Positions 1-7,306 are shown, numbered from the stretch's first letter. The stretch is 7,306 nucleotides of DNA from CAZXVU01 sp964644465 (GCA_964644465.1 CAZXVU010000108.1:1-7306), one strand, 5' to 3'. Numbers and translations are program-made. Notes: a model not told the origin generated them from the letters alone.

Positions 1-702
1 AACGCTGTTTTAGAACACGTCATTGATCGTATTTTGAAAACGCAAATAAGCCACTATCCATTCCCTCACTTTTTTATTGAAGAGGTATTCCCCGAAGAAT
101 TTTATCAAGAACTCTTGGAAAGCCTTCCCGATTCGACCTGGTATCAAGAGCTCTCAAAGAGCGGAGCTGTCCGCGCGGGAACCTACAAACAACGGTTAGT
201 CTTTCCTCTCGAAGAATGGAACAGGCTCCCCTTTGCCCATCTGATCTTTTGGCAAAGATTTGCTGGGGCAATCCTGAGCGATTTATTCGCCTCTAGCCTT
301 CTTAAAAAATTCGATCGGTATATCAAAGATCGTTTTGGAGACCAAGCGATCCAATATTTCCCAAACGCAGGTCTTGTTCGAGACCAGTCAGATTATTCGA
401 TTGGACCTCATACGGATCACCCCGACCGAGTATTGAGCTTTTTGTTTTACCTCCCGAGGAATAAAAACCAGTCTCATTTAGGGACATCGATCTATTGTCC
501 TGCAGATCCTACCTTCAAATGCGAAGGGCTTAAACACCATTCCTTTCAAGGTTTTCATAAAGTATTCACAGCTCCCTTTATCCCAAACAGTATGTTTGGA
601 TTTTTGAAATCGGAGCATTCTTTCCATGGCGTAGAGCCAATTGGAGAGCAAAAAGAAGAACGCAACCTCATGAGTTATTCCCTCCATTGGACAAAGAAAT
701 AG
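1..702 (+). CDS. 2-oxoglutarate/Fe(II)-dependent oxygenase family protein (5' end outside window)
   Basis: Predicted non-haem iron dioxygenase that would couple 2-oxoglutarate decarboxylation to hydroxylation of an unknown substrate, probably in the cytoplasm; no signal peptide or membrane segment is seen. The iron ligands are visible as H-T-D in GPHTDHP (His codon 409-411, Asp codon 415-417) and a distal His in the SFHGV motif near base 625. An Arg about 12 residues further on (ERNLMSY) fits the 2-oxoglutarate carboxylate contact. The N-terminal stretch YPFPHFFIEEVFPEEFYQELL and the GTSIY and PNSMFGF motifs are typical of a family common in bacteria and phages. The frame is open back to base 1 and reads AVLEHVIDRI, which resembles the usual N-terminus. 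The first in-window start codon is a TTG at 34 with no Shine-Dalgarno sequence, so the real start is probably upstream. The stop is at 700-702. It overlaps the downstream FkbM gene by 16 bases. Family assignment is firm; substrate is unknown. Confidence 0.85.
   Translation, partial: NAVLEHVIDRILKTQISHYPFPHFFIEEVFPEEFYQELLESLPDSTWYQELSKSGAVRAGTYKQRLVFPLEEWNRLPFAHLIFWQRFAGAILSDLFASSLLKKFDRYIKDRFGDQAIQYFPNAGLVRDQSDYSIGPHTDHPDRVLSFLFYLPRNKNQSHLGTSIYCPADPTFKCEGLKHHSFQGFHKVFTAPFIPNSMFGFLKSEHSFHGVEPIGEQKEERNLMSYSLHWTKK
687..702 (+). other. 16-base overlap of oxygenase 3' end and FkbM gene 5' end
   Basis: The FkbM frame can start no earlier than TTG at 687 among ATG, GTG and TTG codons, while the oxygenase stop is TAG at 700-702. 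No AGGAGG-like sequence lies in 670-686. Tight overlap plus a weak start suggests translational coupling within one transcript. The oxygenase ends naturally (SLHWTKK), so a broken fusion is unlikely. Confidence 0.6.
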
Positions 703-1460
703 CCGCCATTGCTTACAACTCCTCGCGTATTTACTTCCATGTTCCCAATGAACTGACTTTATGGAGAGTGGGTACTTTTTGGGAAAAAGAGCCCGATACT
801 CTTCAGTGGATAGATACCTTTAAACCGGACGATCTTTTTATCGATATCGGCGCAAATATGGGCATTTATTCTCTCTATGCGGCCTTTTCTCGTGGCGTTG
901 ATGTAATAGCTTTTGAACCGGAAGCGCTGAATTACGCGCTCTTGAATAAAAACATCTATCTCAATCAGATCCATGGAAAAATAAAAGCCTATCCCATCGC
1001 CCTCAGCGATAAAACCTCATTGAATACTCTTCACTTGAGTCAATTTATCGAAGGAGGTTCTTGTCATCAGTTCAAAGAAAAGATCCTTCCTCCTAAATTC
1101 CATCAAGGATGTTTTGCAATGTCTCTCGATGAGCTAATTGAGCAGGGGCTGATTCCGGTTCCCCAGCATATTAAAATTGATGTCGATGGAAATGAGCCTC
1201 AAATCATTCAAGGCGCGCTCAAGACTCTCGGCGCTCCTGAAGTGCGCTCTGTTCTTGTTGAGTTGAATCTCGATCTACCCGGCCACGTCCAAGTCATTGA
1301 TCTGATGAAAGGAAAAGGCTTTACCTATTCTCACAAACAAGTGGCTTCTCAAGGTTGTGGCGAAGGGCCGCTCCAAAAGGTAAAAAATCATATTTTCTTC
1401 AGAGAGCCAAAGTCAGAATGGGAACGGCTCTTCTCTTTTGCAAAATTTTTCGAGAGCTGA
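687..1460 (+). CDS. FkbM-family SAM-dependent methyltransferase
   Basis: Predicted class I methyltransferase of the FkbM family, whose characterised members O-methylate polyketides, sugars or other small molecules using S-adenosylmethionine. In the 257-residue product, the SAM-binding glycine motif is FIDIGANMGIYSL (51-63). The acidic strand-2 motif is AFEPEALNYALL (75-86). The family motif KIDVDGNEPQIIQGA (163-177) follows. The N-terminal segment around VPNELTLWRV and KEPDTLQWID is also typical, so the start must lie before residue 20. The first standard start codon in the open frame (stop at 558-560) is TTG at 687, with no Shine-Dalgarno sequence. The start therefore probably depends on coupling to the upstream oxygenase, which ends at 702. 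The last 24 codons overlap the mfd 3' end on the other strand. There is no signal peptide or membrane segment. Sampled G+C is lower than in mfd and alaS. Substrate is unknown; joint action with the oxygenase is an inference from context. Confidence 0.87.
   Translation: MDKEIAAIAYNSSRIYFHVPNELTLWRVGTFWEKEPDTLQWIDTFKPDDLFIDIGANMGIYSLYAAFSRGVDVIAFEPEALNYALLNKNIYLNQIHGKIKAYPIALSDKTSLNTLHLSQFIEGGSCHQFKEKILPPKFHQGCFAMSLDELIEQGLIPVPQHIKIDVDGNEPQIIQGALKTLGAPEVRSVLVELNLDLPGHVQVIDLMKGKGFTYSHKQVASQGCGEGPLQKVKNHIFFREPKSEWERLFSFAKFFES
1388..1460. other. Convergent 73-base coding overlap of the FkbM gene and mfd
   Basis: The FkbM gene on + ends with TGA at 1458-1460 and mfd on - ends with TGA at 1390-1388, so 24 C-terminal codons of each are encoded on opposite strands. 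The frames are set so that third codon positions face each other. The shared stretch codes for the end of FkbM from the NHIFF strand onward and for the Mfd tail beyond residue 1073, at the edge of D7. I see no intrinsic terminator for either direction here. Confidence 0.75.
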
Positions 1461-4400
1461 TCGATCACGTAGCTTTCCAATTCTTTGGGAGATTGGATTT
1501 TCTTAGGCATAAGGATGGTCTTTTTCTCAATGATTTTACCCATTTGCTGTTCTGCGAGGAAGGAGAGATTGTTGAACTTGAGGAGAGTAAAATGATTTGC
1601 AGCAGCGTAAGCGCGGATGCGTGTGAGATGGTAGAGCCAAATGACTGGCGGCGGCGGTTCTCCAAAACGGTCTTTCATCTCAGCAAGAAGTTCGTCGACA
1701 TCGCCAAATGTGGAAGCCTCTCCTAGGCGATGGTAAAGTTCCATGCGGAGTGAGACTTCATTGATATAACTTTCAGGAAGACGCGCATCGTAGGCAAATT
1801 CCATTTTCGTTTCGTTGAATGAGATCGGCTGTTTCTTTTTCAATGCATCGATGGCGCGCTTAAGCAGTTTGCAATAGAGGTGGAATCCAATCGCAGAAAC
1901 TTGCCCTGATTGCTGCAGTCCGAGGATGTCTCCTGCGCCGCGTATCTCGAGATCGCGCATGGCGATCTTCATGCCGCCTCCATAGCCGCCCGCTTCTACA
2001 AGGGCGTTGAGCCGCTTGCGGGACTGCTCGGAAAGGCGTGTATGTTTGGGGATGAGAAAATAGGCATAGGCGGCACGGTTCCAGCGCCCGACTCTGCCGC
2101 GGAGCTGATAAAGGTCGGCGAGACCGTATGTATCGGCTCGATCGATCAGAATGGTATTGGCATTTGGGATATCGATGCCGTTTTCTACAATGGTCGTTGC
2201 GAAAAGAAGATCGATCTCTCCTTGTTTAAAACGATGGAAAACCAGATCCGCTTCATCGGTGTCCATTTGTCCATGTACAATTCCGATGCGGAGAGCGGGA
2301 ACCAGTTTTTGCACGGTGTCGGCGCGGCTGTAGATCGATTCGACGCGATTGTGGATAAAAAAGGCCTGGCCGCCGCGGGAAAGTTCACGGAGAAGGGCAT
2401 TTTGTACGAGCTCAGGATCTGTTTCTGCGATGATCGTTTTAATTGGGAGTCTGTCTTGAGGCGGAGTATTGATGACCGACATATCGCGAGCATGGACGAG
2501 GGACATGTAGAGCGTGCGGGGAATGGGAGTTGCGGAGAGGGTCAGACAGTCGACGCCCACTTTAAATTTTTTGAGATGTTCTTTGGCCTTCACTCCGAAG
2601 CGCTGTTCTTCATCGACGATCAATAGGCCGAGATCTTTGAAAGCGACATCATCAGACAAAAGCCTGTGTGTGCCGATGAGAATATCGATCTTCCCTTTAT
2701 GGGCCTTTTCGAGGGCCTCTTTTGATTCTTTTGCGCTGCGGAAGCGGGAAACCACATCGATATTCACAGGAAATCCGCTCATCCTCTGGGAAAAAGTCTC
2801 ATAATGCTGCATGGCTAGAACGGTTGTCGGGACGAGGACAGCCACCTGTTTCTGTCCATCGACAACCGCTTTAAAAGCAGCGCGCATGGCCACTTCGGTC
2901 TTCCCATAGCCGACATCTCCGCAGATCAATCTGTCCATCGGTTTTGGAGAAATCATATCTTCTTTGATCGCTGCAATCGCAAGGAGCTGATCTTGCGTTT
3001 CTGTGTAGGGAAAATCTCTTTCGAATTGCGCCATCACATCGCTATCGGGGGAAAATCGAAAGCCTCCCTGCACGGTCCTCTCAGCGTAGAGTTGGAGAAG
3101 CTCATTGGCATAACCGACAATCTGCGCGGCTGCATTTGCACGGACAACTTGCCATCTTTTGCCCCCTAACTGACTCAGCGAGGGAGGCTCTTCTCGTGCA
3201 CCGATATAGCGGGAGACAAGATAAGCTTGTGAAAGGGGAACAAAGAGTTTGCTTTGATCCGCATATTCCAGGGAAAGAAATTCTGTCTCTTGCCCCAAGT
3301 GATTGGTGTGTTTTTCCATGCCTAGGAAGCGGCCGATCCCGCTATGGAAATGGACGACGAGATCTCCCGGCTTGAGTTCGTGGAATTCTGCGGCAGGAGT
3401 ATGGTATGTGCTGCGCCATTTTTGACGGCGGATGCGGGTGCGGTGCGTAATTTCTGGATTGGGGATGACCGCAATGGGTATGTCTGTGATGACGAATCCA
3501 GAAGTGAGATACCCTTTTTCGAATTGGGTATCAGCGGGCAAACGAATCGGCGCTAATTGCCGTTTGACCTCTTCCTCTTCCGTTTCATTCGCATTGAGAA
3601 ACAGCAAATGGAGCTTTGGATCTGGTTTGAAAAAATCCAATAGGGAAACTTCTTTTTCCTCAGGAAGCTCTTCAGGCTCGAAATAATCGATCACTTTGCG
3701 GAAAGGATGGAAATAGCGAGTCGCCTCGAATCGATGTTCTAAAGCTTCAAAGGTGATCTGATGCTGCGATTTTTTCTGAACAGTGGAGAGCTCTTCGATA
3801 TTGGCTTCGGAGCAGAAGATCTGCTGATGATTTTTCCAGCGCTTCAATAAATCTTCGAGCGTGTAGAAGAACATCGATTTTGCGCCTGGCATATTTTTCA
3901 GGCTTACATAGGTGTCTTCGATTGCCAGAAGATCGTCCCAAAAGAGGAAGGGATCCTCGCCAAGATATTCGGAGATATTGATGAGGCGCGCTGCTTTTTG
4001 CAAAAGAGGCATTTCTTTCGCTGGGCAAAGAAAGAGTTCTTTCGCCTGGCCCATCGATTTTTGACCGACTGGATCAAAAATGCGGATCTGTTCGATTTCA
4101 TCGCCGAAGAATTCGATGCGGAATGGATCTGCCGATGCAACTGGGAAAATATCGAGAATCCCCCCGCGGATGGCAAATTCTCCCTTATCGGAAACGACAG
4201 GAGCGCGGCTGTATCCAAGCGAGGTTAAGAATTCAGGAAGAGAGGAAAACGGGACCTTCGTTCCTGTTTTCCATTTGTGGAGAAGCGGCGAAACTGCTTC
4301 TTTGGGAAGAACTTTCTGCAAAAGAGAAGGGAGCGGGCATAACAGTATGGAAGGCCCCTTTTTCCCAATGAGAGTATGGAGAGCCTCGAATCTTTTGCCG

Positions 4401-4681
4401 ATGATATCTGGACTGGGAGAGATGTCTTCTCCGGGAAGCGTTTCCCAAGCGGGGAATTCTACAGCTAAATCGGGAGCGAAATATGTGAGGTTGTCATAGA
4501 GGCGGTCCTCGCGCATTCCGCCAGTGATGAGCAATACGGATTTCCCTGTTGTTTTGACAACAAGGCTTGCAAGAAGTGCTTTGGGCACATCCCAAAGTCC
4601 TTCAACCAGAAAGGAGCCATTTTGAACGAGCGCTTTCTGGAATGAGGAGAGCGATTTGCTCTCCAAAAATCGCTTTAGCAT
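1388..4681 (-). CDS. mfd: Transcription-repair coupling factor Mfd
   Basis: ATP-dependent DNA translocase that binds RNA polymerase stalled at lesions, pushes it off, and recruits UvrA for nucleotide excision repair. The 1097 residues cover the whole family layout. The N-terminal UvrB-like module (about 1-330) has a degenerate nucleotide site (GGMREDRL) but keeps the UvrA-contact residues, aligned to E. coli R165/R181/F185, as R172, R188 and F192 (RGGILDIFP...RIEFF). The RNAP-interaction domain starts at LKPGDLVVHFHSGIGRF (436-452). The motor has Walker A GDVGYGKT (588-595), DEEQ (690-693), SATPIPRT (716-723) and QLRGRVGR (859-866). The TRG segment GAGDILGLQQSGQ spans 915-927, followed by the D7 domain to about 1080. 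The ATG overlaps the alaS stop by 7 bases and has only a weak purine tract (AAAGAAAA) upstream, suggesting coupled translation from an alaS-mfd transcript. The last 24 codons overlap the convergent FkbM gene. No key motif is missing. Confidence 0.98.
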   Translation of the reverse strand: MLKRFLESKSLSSFQKALVQNGSFLVEGLWDVPKALLASLVVKTTGKSVLLITGGMREDRLYDNLTYFAPDLAVEFPAWETLPGEDISPSPDIIGKRFEALHTLIGKKGPSILLCPLPSLLQKVLPKEAVSPLLHKWKTGTKVPFSSLPEFLTSLGYSRAPVVSDKGEFAIRGGILDIFPVASADPFRIEFFGDEIEQIRIFDPVGQKSMGQAKELFLCPAKEMPLLQKAARLINISEYLGEDPFLFWDDLLAIEDTYVSLKNMPGAKSMFFYTLEDLLKRWKNHQQIFCSEANIEELSTVQKKSQHQITFEALEHRFEATRYFHPFRKVIDYFEPEELPEEKEVSLLDFFKPDPKLHLLFLNANETEEEEVKRQLAPIRLPADTQFEKGYLTSGFVITDIPIAVIPNPEITHRTRIRRQKWRSTYHTPAAEFHELKPGDLVVHFHSGIGRFLGMEKHTNHLGQETEFLSLEYADQSKLFVPLSQAYLVSRYIGAREEPPSLSQLGGKRWQVVRANAAAQIVGYANELLQLYAERTVQGGFRFSPDSDVMAQFERDFPYTETQDQLLAIAAIKEDMISPKPMDRLICGDVGYGKTEVAMRAAFKAVVDGQKQVAVLVPTTVLAMQHYETFSQRMSGFPVNIDVVSRFRSAKESKEALEKAHKGKIDILIGTHRLLSDDVAFKDLGLLIVDEEQRFGVKAKEHLKKFKVGVDCLTLSATPIPRTLYMSLVHARDMSVINTPPQDRLPIKTIIAETDPELVQNALLRELSRGGQAFFIHNRVESIYSRADTVQKLVPALRIGIVHGQMDTDEADLVFHRFKQGEIDLLFATTIVENGIDIPNANTILIDRADTYGLADLYQLRGRVGRWNRAAYAYFLIPKHTRLSEQSRKRLNALVEAGGYGGGMKIAMRDLEIRGAGDILGLQQSGQVSAIGFHLYCKLLKRAIDALKKKQPISFNETKMEFAYDARLPESYINEVSLRMELYHRLGEASTFGDVDELLAEMKDRFGEPPPPVIWLYHLTRIRAYAAANHFTLLKFNNLSFLAEQQMGKIIEKKTILMPKKIQSPKELESYVIDQLSKNFAKEKSRSHSDFGSLKKI
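4675..4681 (-). other. Stop-start overlap of alaS and mfd (ATGCTAA)
   Basis: On the - strand the seven bases ATGCTAA hold the mfd ATG (4681-4679) and the alaS TAA (4677-4675). Only a weak purine run precedes the ATG, inside the last alaS codons. This arrangement usually goes with termination-reinitiation, so mfd translation probably depends on ribosomes finishing alaS. Confidence 0.8.
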
Positions 4682-7305
4682 TTTTCTTTAAGGATGTGCC
4701 GGATCTTGTCCAGCGCTTTTGGCAAACCGGCCGGATCTTTGCCGCCTGCTTGCGCTTGGTTTTGTTTTCCCCCGCCGCCGCCTTGAATAAAAGGAGCAGC
4801 CTCTTTGATCAGCATTGTGGCGAGGATATTTTTTTGCACGAGATCGGGACTGACAGAAACGACCAATTGGCACCGTTCGCCAGTTTTTAAGCCCAAAGCA
4901 ACTACGCCTGATTTAATCTGCTGCATCAGGTCGTCGGCAAAGGCGTTGAGCTCATCTGCATCGATCGAAACTTCCGTGGCAATCAAAACAATCGACCCGA
5001 CTTTCTCTTTATGCGTGAGACATTTTTCCAAAAGCTGTTTGAGGTGTCCTTTGCGATGGACTTTCATCTCCTGGATCAGGAGTTTATTTTCATCAAGCAG
5101 GGTTTGGAGTTTCTCTGCAAGGCCTGTAACGGGAGCTTTGAGCTGGGAAGCCATTAAATGTATAAGATCTTCTTCCTGCTGCACGAACTGCTCCGCATGG
5201 CGTCCTGTCACTGCTTCGATACGGCGTACGCCGGCGGCAATGCTGCTTTCTTTCAGGATTTTGAAAAGGCCGATCGTGCCGAGCCGTGTTGTATGGGTTC
5301 CTCCGCAGAGCTCTTTGGAAAAGTCTGCGTCGATAACGCGGACTCTCTCTCCGTATTTCTCGCCGAAAAATTGTTTGATGTCGGACCGTTTTTGCGCTTC
5401 ATCGTAGGTGAGTTCATAAGCTTGAACGGGAAGATCGCTGCGGATCTTCTCGTTGACTAGGTCCTCGATCTGCCTCAGTTCTGCCGGAGACATCGCTTTA
5501 TGATGGCTGAAGTCAAACCGGAGACGCTTATCTTCTACTAAAGATCCCGCCTGTTTGATGTGGGGGCCTAATATTTGCTGCAAAGCCCAATGGAGAAGGT
5601 GAGTGGCGGTATGGTTATTTTGGATTTCTTTGCGGCGAGCTGTATCGATAGATGCGCGCACTTTGTCATTCTTACGCAGGGTTCCTGAAGATACTTTCCC
5701 AAGATGTGCGATCACACCTGGGAATGGGGCTGTGCAGTCGTAAACTTGGAAGAGGTTGCCGCCTTTTGCAATTTGGCCTGTATCGCCTACCTGGCCGCCC
5801 ATTTCAGGGTAGAAAGGCGTTTGATCGAGGATAATCAGAGCCTCTTGTCCCTCTACGATTTCATCGACGAATTTTCCATCGGCGACAAGGCCCCAAACGG
5901 TGGCATCGAGATCGGTATGGGTATACCCATCAAATCGGCAAGGTTTGTGCGTACGGGTGAAATCGCTGAAGAAATTTTGATCGAATTGCTGCGCTGCTGT
6001 TTTATGCGCTTTGCGCGATTTTTCTTTGGCCTCTTCTTCCAACTTTTCAAAGCGGGGAAGATCGACGGCGAGATTTTCGTCTTTGGCGATGAGAACGATT
6101 TCTTCAACGGGAAATCCGTAAGTGTCTTTCAGTTTAAACGCATCTTCTCCGGAAATTTTTTGCGCGCCTGTATGGGAGCGCTCGATCACTTGAGATAAGA
6201 GCTGGCCGCCGCGGAGCAATGTGCGGATAAAGGATTCTTCTTCGAGGGTGAGGATTTCTGCGATGCGTGACTCTGCATTTCTGAGCTCAGGAAAATCTTC
6301 GCCCATGGAACTGATGAGCCGAGGCAAAACATCGGCCATAAAGGGTCTCTGGAGGCCCAGCATCCGGCCGTAGCGGACTGCGCGGCGCAAGATCTTGCGC
6401 AGAACGTAGCCTCGGTCTGTATTGCTCGGCTGCACACCGTCTGCAATGGCAAAGGAAAGGCTCCGGATATGGTCGGCAATGACATGGAATGCGGGAGCCA
6501 ATGCGAGATTGAGAGGGTCGTATTTTTTGCCGGAGATTTCCTCGACTTGCGCAATCAGGCCGCGCAAAATATCTGTTTGAAATACGTTATCGACGCCCAT
6601 TTTGAGGGAAACGACCCGCTCCAATCCAGAACCTGTGTCGATCGATTGTTTCGGAAGCGGCTCCATTTTGCCCGAAGCGTCCCGTTCATACTGCATGAAG
6701 ACCAAGTTCCAAAATTCCAGGTAGCGCTCTCCCGACAAATCTTCTTTTGGACTTTTAGCGGGGCCGTATTTGTCTCCGCGGTCATAAAGCAATTCTGAAC
6801 AAGGGCCGCAGGGACCTGTATCGCCCATCGCCCAAAAATTTTCCTTTTCGCCGAAGCGGACCAGTTTTTTCGGGGAGATATGTTTTTCCCAAAGGGCGTA
6901 AGCTTCATCGTCGTCTTTATAGACGGAAACCCAAATCTTCTCAGGGTCGAAGCCGAATACATGCGTCACTACATCCCAGGCGTAGCCGATCGCTTCTTTT
7001 TTGAAATAATCGCCGAAGGAAAAATTTCCGAGCATCTCGAAGAAAGTCAAGTGGCGAGTCGTATGGCCCACGTTGTCGAGGTCGTTATGCTTGCCTCCGA
7101 CGCGGATGCACTTTTGAGTCGTCGTCGCTCGCGTATAGTCCCGTTTTGATTTTCCGAGGAAAACATCTTTGAACTGGTTCATTCCCGCGTTGATGAAAAG
7201 CAAAGTGGGGTCGTCGTGGGGGATGACTGGGGAAGAAGGGACGATAGTGTGCCCTTGCTTTTTGAAGTAGTTCAAAAAAGATCTGCGGATTTCTTGGGAG
7301 AGCAT
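4675..7305 (-). CDS. alaS: Alanyl-tRNA synthetase
   Basis: Class II cytoplasmic synthetase that charges tRNA-Ala with alanine and hydrolyses mischarged Ser- or Gly-tRNA-Ala. Its 876 residues equal the E. coli length. The catalytic domain (about 1-240) shows DPTLLFINAGMNQFKDVF (32-49), the motif 2 region RHLTFFEMLGNFSFGDYF (84-101), GDTGPCGPCSELLYDRG (161-177) and motif 3 DTGSGLERV (223-231). A tRNA-recognition region (about 250-450) follows. The editing domain has its zinc ligands in place: HTATH (H565, H569) and CGGTH (C667, H671). The C-Ala domain ends with the glycine-rich QGGGGGKQNQAQAGGKDP (841-858). The ATG at 7305-7303 lies four residues before the conserved EIRRSF, the usual position, so the gene is very probably complete; only one base remains upstream, so its promoter and ribosome site cannot be seen. 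The stop TAA at 4677-4675 overlaps the mfd start. SELLYDRG resembles chlamydial AlaS as I recall it. Housekeeping gene with no defect seen. Confidence 0.98.
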   Translation of the reverse strand: MLSQEIRRSFLNYFKKQGHTIVPSSPVIPHDDPTLLFINAGMNQFKDVFLGKSKRDYTRATTTQKCIRVGGKHNDLDNVGHTTRHLTFFEMLGNFSFGDYFKKEAIGYAWDVVTHVFGFDPEKIWVSVYKDDDEAYALWEKHISPKKLVRFGEKENFWAMGDTGPCGPCSELLYDRGDKYGPAKSPKEDLSGERYLEFWNLVFMQYERDASGKMEPLPKQSIDTGSGLERVVSLKMGVDNVFQTDILRGLIAQVEEISGKKYDPLNLALAPAFHVIADHIRSLSFAIADGVQPSNTDRGYVLRKILRRAVRYGRMLGLQRPFMADVLPRLISSMGEDFPELRNAESRIAEILTLEEESFIRTLLRGGQLLSQVIERSHTGAQKISGEDAFKLKDTYGFPVEEIVLIAKDENLAVDLPRFEKLEEEAKEKSRKAHKTAAQQFDQNFFSDFTRTHKPCRFDGYTHTDLDATVWGLVADGKFVDEIVEGQEALIILDQTPFYPEMGGQVGDTGQIAKGGNLFQVYDCTAPFPGVIAHLGKVSSGTLRKNDKVRASIDTARRKEIQNNHTATHLLHWALQQILGPHIKQAGSLVEDKRLRFDFSHHKAMSPAELRQIEDLVNEKIRSDLPVQAYELTYDEAQKRSDIKQFFGEKYGERVRVIDADFSKELCGGTHTTRLGTIGLFKILKESSIAAGVRRIEAVTGRHAEQFVQQEEDLIHLMASQLKAPVTGLAEKLQTLLDENKLLIQEMKVHRKGHLKQLLEKCLTHKEKVGSIVLIATEVSIDADELNAFADDLMQQIKSGVVALGLKTGERCQLVVSVSPDLVQKNILATMLIKEAAPFIQGGGGGKQNQAQAGGKDPAGLPKALDKIRHILKEKC

Positions 7306-7306
7306 A

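Noticed and set aside
561..702. Possible programmed -1 frameshift joining the oxygenase and the FkbM protein into one fusion
   Set aside because: The shared open stretch has only a five-A run (650-654) and no X XXY YYZ heptamer in the right phase. The oxygenase ends in a natural-looking way and the FkbM N-terminus is complete from 687.
1427..1457. Inverted repeat GCTCT/AGAGC flanking an A/T-rich loop at the convergent junction, as a terminator
   Set aside because: The stem is only 5 bp with a loop of about 21 bases, it lies inside two coding regions, and no adjacent T-run follows in either direction.
1355..1726. A 123-codon + frame running from inside the FkbM gene into the mfd antisense strand
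   Set aside because: It begins at a GTG inside FkbM coding sequence in another frame and continues antisense to mfd; nothing supports translation.
1910..2626. A 238-codon open frame on + opposite the mfd motor domains
   Set aside because: It starts with TTG, lies wholly antisense to strongly conserved mfd sequence, has no ribosome site and no recognisable domain. Long antisense frames are common opposite conserved helicase genes.
4805..5407. A 200-codon + frame opposite the alaS 3' half, with another of 164 codons at 5704-6198
   Set aside because: Both are antisense to intact alaS. Their compositions look like reverse-complement shadows (rich in S, R, C and F) and no domain or start signal supports them.
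5917..5930. Perfect 14-base palindrome ATGGGTATACCCAT as an operator site
   Set aside because: It lies inside the alaS editing-domain region and encodes part of DGYTHT. By chance about half of windows this size would hold one 14-base perfect palindrome.

Overview
The window is almost entirely coding and carries four genes in two convergent blocks. Two genes on the + strand (bases 1-1460) run toward two genes on the - strand (bases 1388-7305). There is no intergenic gap: every neighbouring pair overlaps, by 16, 73 and 7 bases.

Right block, - strand (transcribed from 7305 down to 1388): alaS, a full-length 876-residue alanyl-tRNA synthetase with aminoacylation, editing and C-Ala regions, is followed by mfd, a full-length 1097-residue transcription-repair coupling factor. 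The mfd start codon overlaps the alaS stop codon (ATGCTAA), so the two very likely form one transcript with coupled translation. Both are housekeeping genes.

Left block, + strand: a 2-oxoglutarate/Fe(II)-dependent oxygenase, whose true start lies upstream of the window, is followed with a 16-base overlap by an FkbM-family SAM-dependent methyltransferase. Both are small tailoring enzymes, of the kind that hydroxylate or O-methylate sugars, lipids or peptides. Their substrate cannot be read from the sequence. They are clearly poorer in G+C than the right block in hand counts (roughly 35-50% against 45-65% per 60-base line), which fits an accessory origin.

Organism: the order alaS-mfd, and AlaS wording such as SELLYDRG after the GPCGPC motif, match what I recall of Chlamydiota (C. 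trachomatis has alaS, mfd, then hemE in order). With roughly 50% G+C in the housekeeping genes and an accessory oxygenase/methyltransferase pair, an environmental chlamydia (Parachlamydiales-like) is my best guess. This is an inference from memory, with moderate confidence.

I found no RNA genes, mobile elements, CRISPR arrays, convincing promoters or intrinsic terminators. No clearly new system is visible. The points most worth following up are the oxygenase-FkbM pair and its 73-base tail-to-tail coding overlap with mfd.
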